A DNA stretch of 6,640 nt from Spirochaetaceae bacterium (GTDB taxonomy: Bacteria > Spirochaetota > Spirochaetia > Treponematales > Breznakiellaceae): positions 1 through 6,640 of the forward strand of contig JAISZQ010000069.1 of NCBI GenBank assembly GCA_031269165.1, written 5' to 3'. Position 1 is the stretch's first letter. Each line of letters opens with the position of its first letter. A program made the translations under genes and the position numbers. This document shows, piece by piece, positions 1-5,079 of this stretch. The notes below the pieces were generated by a model. That model saw nothing but the letters and a program-made list of their open reading frames with translations. It had not been told where the DNA came from and did no database searches.

Positions 1-118
1 CGGCAATCCGGCAATCCGGCAATCCGGCAATCCGGCAATCCGGCAATCCGGCAATCCGGCAATCCGGCAATCCGGCAATCCGGCAATCCGGCAATCCGGC
101 AATCCGGCAATCCGGCAA
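1..118. repeat. Tandem 8-bp repeat, CGGCAATC, about 14.75 copies
   Basis: Fourteen identical CGGCAATC units fill 1-112. A partial fifteenth (CGGCAA) ends at 118, where the sequence diverges. The array runs off the left edge, so its true copy number is unknown. No unit has a substitution, which points to recent slippage expansion or ongoing homogenisation. Because 8 is not a multiple of 3, all three frames of a strand encode the same octapeptide cycle (R-Q-S-G-N-P-A-I on plus, D-C-R-I-A-G-L-P on minus), and no frame contains a stop. An upstream gene could therefore end in it, but no gene is visible here. Confidence 0.97.
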
Positions 119-173
119 CTTCTGACCCCCCGCCCTATATAAAACAACGCAAAAATCGTGTCAACCCCCCTTC

Positions 174-340
174 GCGCGCTACGCGCGAATTGAAAATAAC
201 AAATGGAAAAGGGAAAATGATCGGAAGGGCGCACGCGCTTCGCGCGAATTGAAAATGATAAATGGAAAATGGATAATGATCGGAAGGGCGCGAGTAGCTT
301 CCATGCCCCCACGCATTTTCCATTCGCCCCAAAGGGGCGC
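174..340. repeat. Composite repeat: 59-bp tandem duplication plus inverted tail
   Basis: Two tandem copies of a 59-bp unit occupy 174-232 and 233-291. Both contain GCGCGAATTGAAAAT near the start and AATGATCGGAAGGGCGC at the end, with a few substitutions between. The right part adds CATTTTCCATT (314-324), the exact reverse complement of AATGGAAAATG (261-271), so the element can fold back. It ends in CGCCCC-AAA-GGGGCG (325-339). The same GAATTGAAAATG core and CCCC/GGGG end recur at 1414-1508, so this is a dispersed palindromic repeat family. It codes for nothing recognisable and could be a small non-autonomous element. Confidence 0.8.
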
Positions 341-351
341 AAAAAGGGGCG

Positions 352-602
352 CAACCCCTCTGAGAAAGAGGGTATGTGGTCTGAGAAAAGGTATAAGTGG
401 GCTTAGAACGATTATAAGCCCACTTAGAACGATTATAAGTCGGCTTAGAACGATTATAAGTGCACTTAGAATGATTATAAGTGGGCTTAGAACGATATAA
501 GTGGGCTTAGAATGATTCTAAGTGCACTTATAATGATTATAAGTGCACTTAGAATGATTATAAGTGGGCTTAGAATGATGATAAGTCGGCTCGGAAAAGG
601 CG
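352..602. repeat. 21-bp tandem array of TAAG-N4-CTTA palindromic sites
   Basis: Nine complete cores TAAG-N4-CTTA begin at 394, 415, 436, 457, 478, 498, 519, 540 and 561. Every step is 21 bp except one of 20. Units at 352 and 373 on the left and 582 on the right are in phase but decayed. The consensus around the core is TAAGTSSRCTTAGAAYGA. The arms TAAG and CTTA are intact in all nine. The four middle bases vary: TGCA in three, giving perfect 12-bp palindromes; TGGG in four; TCGG in one; and CCCA, the reverse of TGGG, in one. Twenty-one bp is two helical turns, so all sites face one side of the DNA. It lies 110 bp upstream of the gene at 714. Operator array, hairpin array or plain satellite are all possible. 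Confidence 0.92.
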
Positions 603-698
603 GAGGCGGGGGCAAAACGGCGAATTTTTCGCTTGAAACAGGCTCCGGGGGGCTTTTTTAGGAAATAGGCCGCGGAAATGCGGCTCGATTATATATGG

Positions 699-705
699 AA
701 GGAGG
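699..705 (+). promoter_or_regulatory. Ribosome binding site deciding the start at 714
   Basis: A full AAGGAGG lies eight bases before the ATG at 714. The in-frame ATG at 678, twelve codons earlier, has no such site and would place this Shine-Dalgarno inside the coding sequence, so 714 is the start. Confidence 0.9.
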
Positions 706-713
706 ATTTACCT

Positions 714-1382
714 ATGAGTAAATACTATATCCCCGCGAATGACGCGGCGTTTGATGGCTGGTTCAACAATCTTGTTGAGTATGTGCTGGCGAAGGTGCTG
801 ACATCAACCCCCGCATGGCCGCACGTTCCGGCGGCGGAGGCGCAAAAACTGGCCACCGCCTGCACGGACTGGCACACGGCTTTCACGGCTGTTCAGGGGC
901 CGCACACGCCGGTGGACACGGAGGCGAAAAACGACGCGAAAAAGGCGGCGAAGGTGGTTATCCGTACCTTTGTGAACCGGTACCTGCGGTTTCCGCCGGT
1001 AACGAACGAGGATCGCACGGCGATGGGCATCCCCAATCACGACACCATTCCCACGCCGGTGCCCCGGCCCGACGACATTCCCGAAGTGGAAGCCCTGACG
1101 CCCAAGCCCCGCGTGCTGCGTTTTCGGTTCCGCCGGTCGAACATGAAGCGTTGGGGGAAGCCGGACGGCGTGCACGGCCTGGAACTGGTCTGGCTCATCG
1201 CGGACAAGCCCCCGGCGAAGGTGGCGGAACTGGTTCACTCGGCCTTTGCCACGAGGAACCCCCTTGATCTTTCCTTTGAAGAGGACGATCGGGGGAAGCA
1301 CCTCTACTACGCGGTACGCTGGGAGACCGGGGCGATGAAGAAGGGCGACTTTAGCGAGATTCTTCAGGCAATCATCCCGTAG
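714..1382 (+). CDS. Conserved-type protein of unknown function, 222 residues
   Basis: Starts at the ATG eight bases after AAGGAGG; the earlier ATG at 678 is disfavoured. There is no signal peptide or membrane segment, so it is probably cytoplasmic. The N-terminus (about residues 1-95) is helical and opens with the pattern I-P-x-x-D-x-x-F-x-x-W-x-x-N. A proline-rich linker follows (about 105-132). The C-terminal part (133-222) alternates charged and hydrophobic residues like a beta-sandwich and ends in YYAVRWETG, then FSEILQAIIP. From memory this resembles a family of uncharacterised bacterial proteins with an IPxxDxxF start and a fibronectin-III-like end (RW...G.WSEIVSAIIP). No function is known to me and I see no catalytic motif. 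It stands alone, with repeats on both sides and no operon partner. I am confident that it is a gene, not what it does. Confidence 0.88.
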   Translation: MSKYYIPANDAAFDGWFNNLVEYVLAKVLTSTPAWPHVPAAEAQKLATACTDWHTAFTAVQGPHTPVDTEAKNDAKKAAKVVIRTFVNRYLRFPPVTNEDRTAMGIPNHDTIPTPVPRPDDIPEVEALTPKPRVLRFRFRRSNMKRWGKPDGVHGLELVWLIADKPPAKVAELVHSAFATRNPLDLSFEEDDRGKHLYYAVRWETGAMKKGDFSEILQAIIP

Positions 1383-1383
1383 G

Positions 1384-1400
1384 CGCCGCCGCTGGCGGCG
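1384..1400. other. GC-rich hairpin directly after the stop codon
   Basis: CGCCGCC (1384-1390) and GGCGGCG (1394-1400) form a perfect 7-bp stem with a three-base loop, starting two bases after the TAG of the preceding gene. No T-run follows, so it is not a standard intrinsic terminator. It may stall polymerase, protect the mRNA 3' end, or be the edge of the adjacent repeat. Confidence 0.6.
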
Positions 1401-1413
1401 AATGGTAAATGGA

Positions 1414-1508
1414 GAATTGAAAATGGATAATGTCGTGGCAGGAAGGCTGTCCGTGCCCTTCTTATCATTTTCCATTATCCATTTCTCATTTTCAATTCCC
1501 CGAAGGGG
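1414..1508. repeat. Palindromic dispersed repeat (GAATTGAAAATG family)
   Basis: GAATTGAAAATG (1414-1425) is the exact reverse complement of 1487-1498, and ATGGATAATG (1423-1432) is the exact reverse complement of 1473-1482, with four extra bases on the right arm. Inside the loop GAAGG (1442-1446) can pair with CCTTC (1457-1461). The element ends in CCCC-GAA-GGGG (1498-1508). It shares its core and its CCCC/GGGG end with 174-340, so the two are family members. It fills the gap between the genes at 714 and 1624 and has no coding capacity. Confidence 0.85.
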
Positions 1509-1527
1509 CAAAGGTGTTATCCGTGCG

Positions 1528-1611
1528 GCAGGAACAAAACATTCCTGCTTATGCGGTGAAGCATAAATTATTATGGCGGCGGGAATAGACCGCATGCGTG
1601 TAAAACACGCA
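1528..1611 (+). promoter_or_regulatory. Structured leader with successive hairpins before the lipoprotein gene
   Basis: Three perfect stems lie in line. GCAGGAA/TTCCTGC pairs 1528-1534 with 1542-1548. TTATGC/GCATAA pairs 1549-1554 with 1561-1566 and abuts the first, so the two could stack. TGCGTGT/ACACGCA pairs 1595-1601 with 1605-1611 around an AAA loop and ends two bases before the GGAGG at 1614. A weaker GCGG/CCGC pair (1576-1579 with 1590-1593) lies between. I do not recognise a known riboswitch class. The last stem is placed to affect ribosome access to the lipoprotein start; that role is inferred from position only. Confidence 0.5.
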
Positions 1612-1613
1612 AT

Positions 1614-1618
1614 GGAGG
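1614..1618 (+). promoter_or_regulatory. Ribosome binding site deciding the start at 1624
   Basis: GGAGG lies five bases before the ATG at 1624. Choosing this start puts the lipoprotein signal at the N-terminus. The in-frame ATG at 1573 would add 17 residues ahead of the signal peptide and lies within the structured leader. Confidence 0.88.
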
Positions 1619-1623
1619 CTTTT

Positions 1624-2766
1624 ATGAAAAGCAAATTGTTTGCTAAAACGCGTGGCGTTTTAGCCGGAGTGTCGGTAATGGTGCCATTGCTGACGGTGGC
1701 ATTCGCCGTGGTACTGGCGGGGTGCGCGAGCGCGCCCAAGGAGGGTCCGGCGGCGGACATCAACGCGGCGGCGGAACTATCGGCGGCGGAAAAACTGGCG
1801 GCGGACATCAACGCTCTTGAAGCGGGGAAGGCAACGGCGAGCGGCGATGCGGTTACGCTCACGGGGGGCGTGCGGCTCGAAAACGCCCTCACTGTGCCTC
1901 CGGGGGTTACGCTTGAAGTGCCTCCCGGGGTTACACTTGACCTGACTCAGGACGGCGCGGCACTCGCGCTCGGTAACGGCGCGACCCTTACCGTGAACGG
2001 CACGGTGAACGCGAAGGCGGAGGGCATCAACATTGACAGCGCGGCGGCAAGCCCGGCAACTATCAAGGGGAGCGGGACAATCAGCCTGAAAAGCAATGGG
2101 CGCTTGCTCAACATCGGGGGGAACAAGAAACTCATCCTTGACGGCGGGACGCTGGTTGGATTGCCGGACAACAGCGACACCTTGGTCAGAATAGAAGGTG
2201 GCGAGTTTGCCTTGAAAAGCGGCAAAATTACGGGCAACACGATAGTTACAGAAGGCGGTACTCCCGGCGGCGGCGTGTCGATCGATGGCGACTCGGGCGT
2301 TTTTACTATGACCGGTGGCGAAATATCGGGCAACAATGCCCGAGAGGCCGGAGGCGTCGCCATCAGCGGTGGCACATTCATTATGAAAGACGGCACAATT
2401 TTGGGTAACATCGGAGGGTACATGGGCGGTGTGTCTGTCGGCCAAGGTGCCACTTTCATCATGGAAGGCGGCGAGATTTTTGGTAACACCGCAGAGGATT
2501 TCGGCGGTGTGGGAATCGTTAATGGCACGTTCACCTTAAAAGGCGGCAGAATACAGGGCAGCACGGACAGCGACGGCTTTGCCAAAAACACCGGCAAGTA
2601 TTCGGCGGCGCTACGGGTAATGAATAATAGTACGGCGAAGTGGGACACGGGCGGCGCGTACACCAAAGGCGGCGTATCTCAGACCGGCGGCAGCGACATT
2701 GTGCAGCTTGAATCGAATGGTTCCGGCGGCACGGACGACACGTTGATTGCGGTGCCGGGGAAGTAG
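1624..2766 (+). CDS. Beta-helix repeat lipoprotein, 380 residues
   Basis: Probably a surface or periplasmic lipid-anchored protein; its ligand is unknown. Residues 1-33 are a lipoprotein signal: a basic start (MKSKLFAKTR), a hydrophobic stretch, then the lipobox L-A-G-C with the acylated cysteine at 34. Residues 35-75 are alanine-rich and contain a duplicated A-A-D-I-N block, encoded by an 18-bp direct repeat at 1749-1766 and 1797-1814. Next come beta-rich valine/glycine segments with V-P-P-G-V-T-L twice in a row. From about residue 192 there are five irregular repeats of 23-34 residues of the form G-G-x-F-x-M-x-G-G-x-I-x-G-N-x-A-x-x-x-G-G-V-x-I, typical of right-handed parallel beta-helices and reminiscent of chlamydial Pmp repeats. 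The tail ends D-D-T-L-I-A-V-P-G-K, with no outer-membrane barrel domain. It is monocistronic, behind a hairpin-rich leader. Adhesion or polysaccharide binding is possible but not shown. Confidence 0.88.
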   Translation: MKSKLFAKTRGVLAGVSVMVPLLTVAFAVVLAGCASAPKEGPAADINAAAELSAAEKLAADINALEAGKATASGDAVTLTGGVRLENALTVPPGVTLEVPPGVTLDLTQDGAALALGNGATLTVNGTVNAKAEGINIDSAAASPATIKGSGTISLKSNGRLLNIGGNKKLILDGGTLVGLPDNSDTLVRIEGGEFALKSGKITGNTIVTEGGTPGGGVSIDGDSGVFTMTGGEISGNNAREAGGVAISGGTFIMKDGTILGNIGGYMGGVSVGQGATFIMEGGEIFGNTAEDFGGVGIVNGTFTLKGGRIQGSTDSDGFAKNTGKYSAALRVMNNSTAKWDTGGAYTKGGVSQTGGSDIVQLESNGSGGTDDTLIAVPGK

Positions 2767-2788
2767 CGGACATATCGGGACACTCCAA

Positions 2789-2811
2789 GCTAAACCGCGA
2801 AGCGGTTTAGC
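2789..2811. other. Perfect 10-bp hairpin with GAA loop after the lipoprotein gene
   Basis: GCTAAACCGC and GCGGTTTAGC flank a GAA loop, starting 22 bases after the TAG at 2764-2766. The tip reads GCGAAGC, a sequence known to form an exceptionally stable DNA mini-hairpin. The downstream bases are CAACTTCCCC, not a T-run, so it is at best an atypical terminator. Given the palindromes that follow, it may instead be the first part of a repeat element. Confidence 0.7.
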
Positions 2812-2847
2812 CAACTTCCCCCTCCGAGAGAGGGCCGTCATAGCGCG

Positions 2848-2913
2848 GGGCCTGAGGCCCTTTCCTTGGGGCACCCAAGGGCTGTCCTTGGGCGTGCTCT
2901 CCCCCGAAGGGGG
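2848..2913. repeat. Block of adjoining hairpins with a choice of two stems
   Basis: GGGCC-TGA-GGCCC (2848-2860) is followed by CCTTGGG-GCA-CCCAAGG (2864-2880). A second CCTTGGG lies at 2886-2892, so the CCCAAGG at 2874-2880 can pair with either side but not both. CCCCC-GAA-GGGGG closes the block (2901-2913). No coding sequence or T-run is attached. It looks like a decayed palindromic repeat, although the alternative pairing resembles an attenuator switch. Confidence 0.65.
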
Positions 2914-2981
2914 ATGCCGATGCCCGTTCATGGTGCGACGCGCCCGCCTCGCCCACCGCAGGTGCAATGACGGGGGAAAGG

Positions 2982-3084
2982 AGTGGGCAGTGGACAGCGC
3001 GTCTAATCACTAAGCACTGCCCACTATTAAGCGGACAGCGCATCTAACCACTAAGCACCAAGCACTAACCACTAATCACTAATC
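2982..3084. repeat. Inverted and direct repeats of the CACTAA type
   Basis: AGTGGGCAGTG (2982-2992) is the exact reverse complement of 3015-3025. The intervening GGACAGCGCGTCTAATCAC is repeated with few changes from 3032 (GGACAGCGCATCTAACCAC), each copy followed by TAAGCAC. The block then dissolves into short CACTAA/ACTAATC motifs to about 3084. It appears to be low-complexity dispersed repeat debris in the kinase's upstream region. Confidence 0.75.
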
Positions 3085-3092
3085 GAGCGGAG

Positions 3093-3098
3093 TATAAT
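3093..3098 (+). promoter_or_regulatory. Possible -10 box upstream of the sensor kinase
   Basis: A perfect TATAAT stands at 3093-3098, just after the repeat block ends and 104 bases before the kinase start. No good -35 hexamer lies at the usual spacing (CACTAA is there instead), so this is a weak call based on one hexamer and its position. Confidence 0.3.
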
Positions 3099-3187
3099 CC
3101 GCGTAATCTGCATTGCCATATACGGCACAATCTGTGGACAACTATCCCCTTCTCTTTTTTGCCTAAAAGCACTATATATCATAACAC

Positions 3188-3194
3188 AAGGAGG
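3188..3194 (+). promoter_or_regulatory. Ribosome binding site deciding the kinase start
   Basis: AAGGAGG ends eight bases before the ATG at 3203. The in-frame GTG at 3194 overlaps this site and so cannot be the start it serves. Confidence 0.9.
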
Positions 3195-3202
3195 TGTGTA
3201 AT

Positions 3203-4999
3203 ATGCACATAACGAAGGTTTCGTGGAAAATATTCGTGGGGATGACTGCCCTGAGCAGCATTATACTGATTATCATGTCGGTTCTGGTGCAGACATCCTA
3301 TTCGGATTCGCTTAAAAAGTACGAGATAAATGTGCATATACGGGCGACTATTCGATCGAGATACCAGTTTGATTACATCATGGGGGTTATTGACAATGCG
3401 GCCCGCGATATTATCACCAGCGCGAGGGTCACCGAGGCGCTGAGGAGCGGGGAGACGGCGGATGATTCTGAAACGGGCGATTTTTCGGTGAACACGTTTT
3501 TGCAATCGATGCAGACGATACAGCCGTTTATCGGCGATATTACCATCGTCGGGGTGGAGGGGCAGTTTTTTTCGAGCAATCTGGGGATAAACAAACCCGC
3601 GATGCTCGACTATTTCAAAAAATACGCGCGTGGTTTCCGGGGCGGGAACGGCGCGGATTATTTTGTGGACACGCAGAATAACCTTTCCCTGATCAATACC
3701 TACAACAACCTTTTGACCGGGGTCTGGCCCATATTTGAAACAAAAACGCAAGCATTGCGGGGCGCGATTTTCGTGGGGTTGAGTTATGCGGTGTTTCAGG
3801 AACTTTTTATTTTGTCGCCGCTGACCGGCAACGAAAAACTGATGATGGTAAACAATGCCGGAGAAATCGTGTTTACCTATCCCGCCTACGAATCCTTTGA
3901 GCGCATCCTTGCCGAATACCCGGCGATTTTGAATAACGCGGATATAACCCTTGAGGGCAGGCTTGGCGGAAAGGACTATGTGATCGTCTCCGAAATATCG
4001 GAGGTGCTGGGCTGGAAATTCGTCCGTATCATAGAAGCGGAAAACGTGACGCCCGACACGCGCAGAATGAAGACTTTTTTCAACGTGGTTTTTGTCATCT
4101 CTATCGCCATCAGCATTCTTTTCAGTTTCTATAACGCGAAAATCCTCACCAAACCGGTACAGCAACTCTATGACACCTGCAAGTCCATCGAAAACGGGGA
4201 TATTTCAAAGCGGGTAACGATAAAAACCCGTGACGAACTGGGACAACTCGGCCACACCTTTAACCTGCTCATGGACCAGTTGAGCGCCAATTTTGAAAAG
4301 GAACTCGTGGAACAGCAACGGCAAAACGAACTGCGTCTTGAGGTGCTGCAAGCCCAGATCAATCCGCATTTCTTGTACAACACGCTTGATTCGATAAAGT
4401 TTCTGGCAACCTTGCAGGAAGTGCACAACATAGCCTCGATGTGTCAGGATTTGATACGACTGTTGAAATACAACCTGTCGGCCAACAACACGGCAAAACT
4501 CCGCGAGGAGGTCGAAAGCATCGATAACTACGCCGGCATTCAGAAATACCGTTACGGCGATATTTTTGAACTGAAAACCGCGATCGCCCAAGAGACGGAG
4601 GATTGTGAAATATCCCGTTTTGTCTTGCAGCCCCTCGTGGAGAACGCGATCATTCACGGCTTTGACGACACGGAGAGCGGCGGGGAAATAACCATACGGT
4701 CTTTTTTTGAAGGCCCCCAAGACGGCCCTAATGAGGGCCCCCATCTCTGTCTTGAAGTGCTTGACAACGGCTGCGGCATAGACGCCGATACCCTTGCCGC
4801 ACTGAACGCGGCCGCCCCCATTCCCAGCGAAAGTTCCCCCCAACCCGGGCGCGTGGGTGTCGCCAATATTCGGGAACGGATCCGGCTCCAGTTCAACGGC
4901 AGGGCGACACTGGTGTTTGAAAGCGTCGTCGGGAAAGGCACAAAGGCGCGGCTGGTGTTTCCGGCGATTCCCGGAGAAAAGGGAAAAAGGACGGGGTAA
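3203..4999 (+). CDS. Membrane sensor histidine kinase, YesM/LytS-like, 598 residues
   Basis: A two-component sensor that should autophosphorylate on histidine in response to an outside signal. One membrane helix (about 7-30) leads to a 255-residue extracytoplasmic sensing region shaped like a Cache domain. A second helix (292-310) and a HAMP linker (about 313-365, containing K-P-V and E-N-G-D-I-S) follow, then a short coiled coil. The phospho-acceptor motif is Q-I-N-P-H-F-L-Y-N with H389, as in the His_kinase/YesM family. The ATPase part shows the N box (L-V-E-N-A, N481, then H485-G486), D521-N-G-C-G and G552-V-A-N-I-R-E-R. All key residues are present and the length is typical, so it looks functional. 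YesM-type kinases usually sit beside a YesN-type AraC-family regulator and often a sugar transporter; neither is in this window. The ligand is unknown. An intrinsic terminator follows, so it is probably transcribed alone. Confidence 0.95.
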   Translation: MHITKVSWKIFVGMTALSSIILIIMSVLVQTSYSDSLKKYEINVHIRATIRSRYQFDYIMGVIDNAARDIITSARVTEALRSGETADDSETGDFSVNTFLQSMQTIQPFIGDITIVGVEGQFFSSNLGINKPAMLDYFKKYARGFRGGNGADYFVDTQNNLSLINTYNNLLTGVWPIFETKTQALRGAIFVGLSYAVFQELFILSPLTGNEKLMMVNNAGEIVFTYPAYESFERILAEYPAILNNADITLEGRLGGKDYVIVSEISEVLGWKFVRIIEAENVTPDTRRMKTFFNVVFVISIAISILFSFYNAKILTKPVQQLYDTCKSIENGDISKRVTIKTRDELGQLGHTFNLLMDQLSANFEKELVEQQRQNELRLEVLQAQINPHFLYNTLDSIKFLATLQEVHNIASMCQDLIRLLKYNLSANNTAKLREEVESIDNYAGIQKYRYGDIFELKTAIAQETEDCEISRFVLQPLVENAIIHGFDDTESGGEITIRSFFEGPQDGPNEGPHLCLEVLDNGCGIDADTLAALNAAAPIPSESSPQPGRVGVANIRERIRLQFNGRATLVFESVVGKGTKARLVFPAIPGEKGKRTG

Positions 5000-5006
5000 A
5001 AACAAA

Positions 5007-5043
5007 CCCTTTTACTTGAAAGGATAGGCAAAGGGCTTTTTTT
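5007..5043 (+). terminator. Probable intrinsic terminator after the sensor kinase
   Basis: CCCTTT (5007-5012) pairs with AAAGGG (5030-5035); a C and then seven T (5037-5043) follow. The stem is short and the loop is 17 bases, but the T-run and the position eight bases after the stop codon fit rho-independent termination. It separates the kinase from the two-gene unit at 5080. Confidence 0.6.
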
Positions 5044-5050
5044 CATCTAT

Positions 5051-5063
5051 TATCTCTTATCTG
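5051..5063. repeat. Left arm of 13-bp inverted repeat flanking the two-gene unit
   Basis: TATCTCTTATCTG matches the reverse complement of 5852-5864 at 12 of 13 positions. This arm ends 16 bases before the ATG at 5080, just ahead of its ribosome binding site. Confidence 0.6.
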
Positions 5064-5067
5064 AAAG

Positions 5068-5073
5068 AAGGAG
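5068..5073 (+). promoter_or_regulatory. Ribosome binding site for the 78-residue protein
   Basis: AAGGAG lies six bases before the ATG at 5080. No competing upstream start exists in this frame. Confidence 0.85.
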
Positions 5074-5079
5074 CATACT

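Larger units (their letters stand above)
1..713. other. Gene-free, repeat-filled region before the first gene
   Basis: I find no convincing gene here. It holds the 8-bp tandem array (1-118), a composite 59-bp direct/inverted repeat (174-340), a 12-bp tandem duplication AAAGGGGCGCAA (331-342 and 343-354), the 21-bp palindromic array (352-602), and a 110-bp leader before the gene at 714. The leader contains a TTGAAA hexamer (633-638) and a run of six T (654-659), but no convincing -10 box or terminator stem. The open frame at 249-500 is a by-product of the 21-bp period being exactly seven codons. Confidence 0.6.
2767..3202. other. Gene-free gap of hairpins and degenerate repeats
   Basis: No supported gene lies in these 436 bases. 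It holds a 10-bp-stem hairpin (2789-2811), a block of short GC-rich stems (2848-2913), an inverted plus direct repeat block (2982-3084), a possible -10 box (3093-3098) and the leader and ribosome binding site of the sensor kinase. The open frames crossing it are R/P-rich, lack ribosome binding sites and run through the palindromes. Confidence 0.7.

Noticed and set aside
249..500. 83-residue protein with heptad repeats as a real gene
   Set aside because: It starts at a TTG with no Shine-Dalgarno inside a dispersed repeat, and its repeats simply follow from the 21-bp DNA period; kept as a finding only.
352..602. CRISPR array
   Set aside because: The units are contiguous 21-bp repeats with no unique spacers between them and no cas genes nearby.
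639..660. Intrinsic terminator GGCTCCGGGGGGC plus T6
   Set aside because: The bases cannot form a stem with a feasible loop; only G-T and very short pairing is possible.
1542..1569. Sigma-70 promoter TTCCTG / TAAATT before the lipoprotein gene
   Set aside because: Only two of six -35 and four of six -10 positions match, and the bases are already used by the hairpins.
804..1892. Long minus-strand open frame (362 codons) over the gene at 714 and into the lipoprotein gene
   Set aside because: It runs antisense to two better genes and through a palindromic repeat, is rich in R, P and H as mirror frames of GC-rich genes are, and has no ribosome binding site.
2747..3013. Plus-strand open frame of 88 codons after the lipoprotein gene
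   Set aside because: It starts inside the lipoprotein gene, reads through several palindromes and repeats, and lacks a ribosome binding site.
3179..4165. Minus-strand open frame of 328 codons opposite the sensor kinase
   Set aside because: It is a mirror frame of a gene with full catalytic motifs; no start signal, no recognisable domain, and it extends into the kinase's own leader.
4205..5005. Minus-strand open frame of 266 codons opposite the kinase C-terminus
   Set aside because: Antisense shadow crossing the kinase ATPase domain; it has no ribosome binding site and no recognisable domain.
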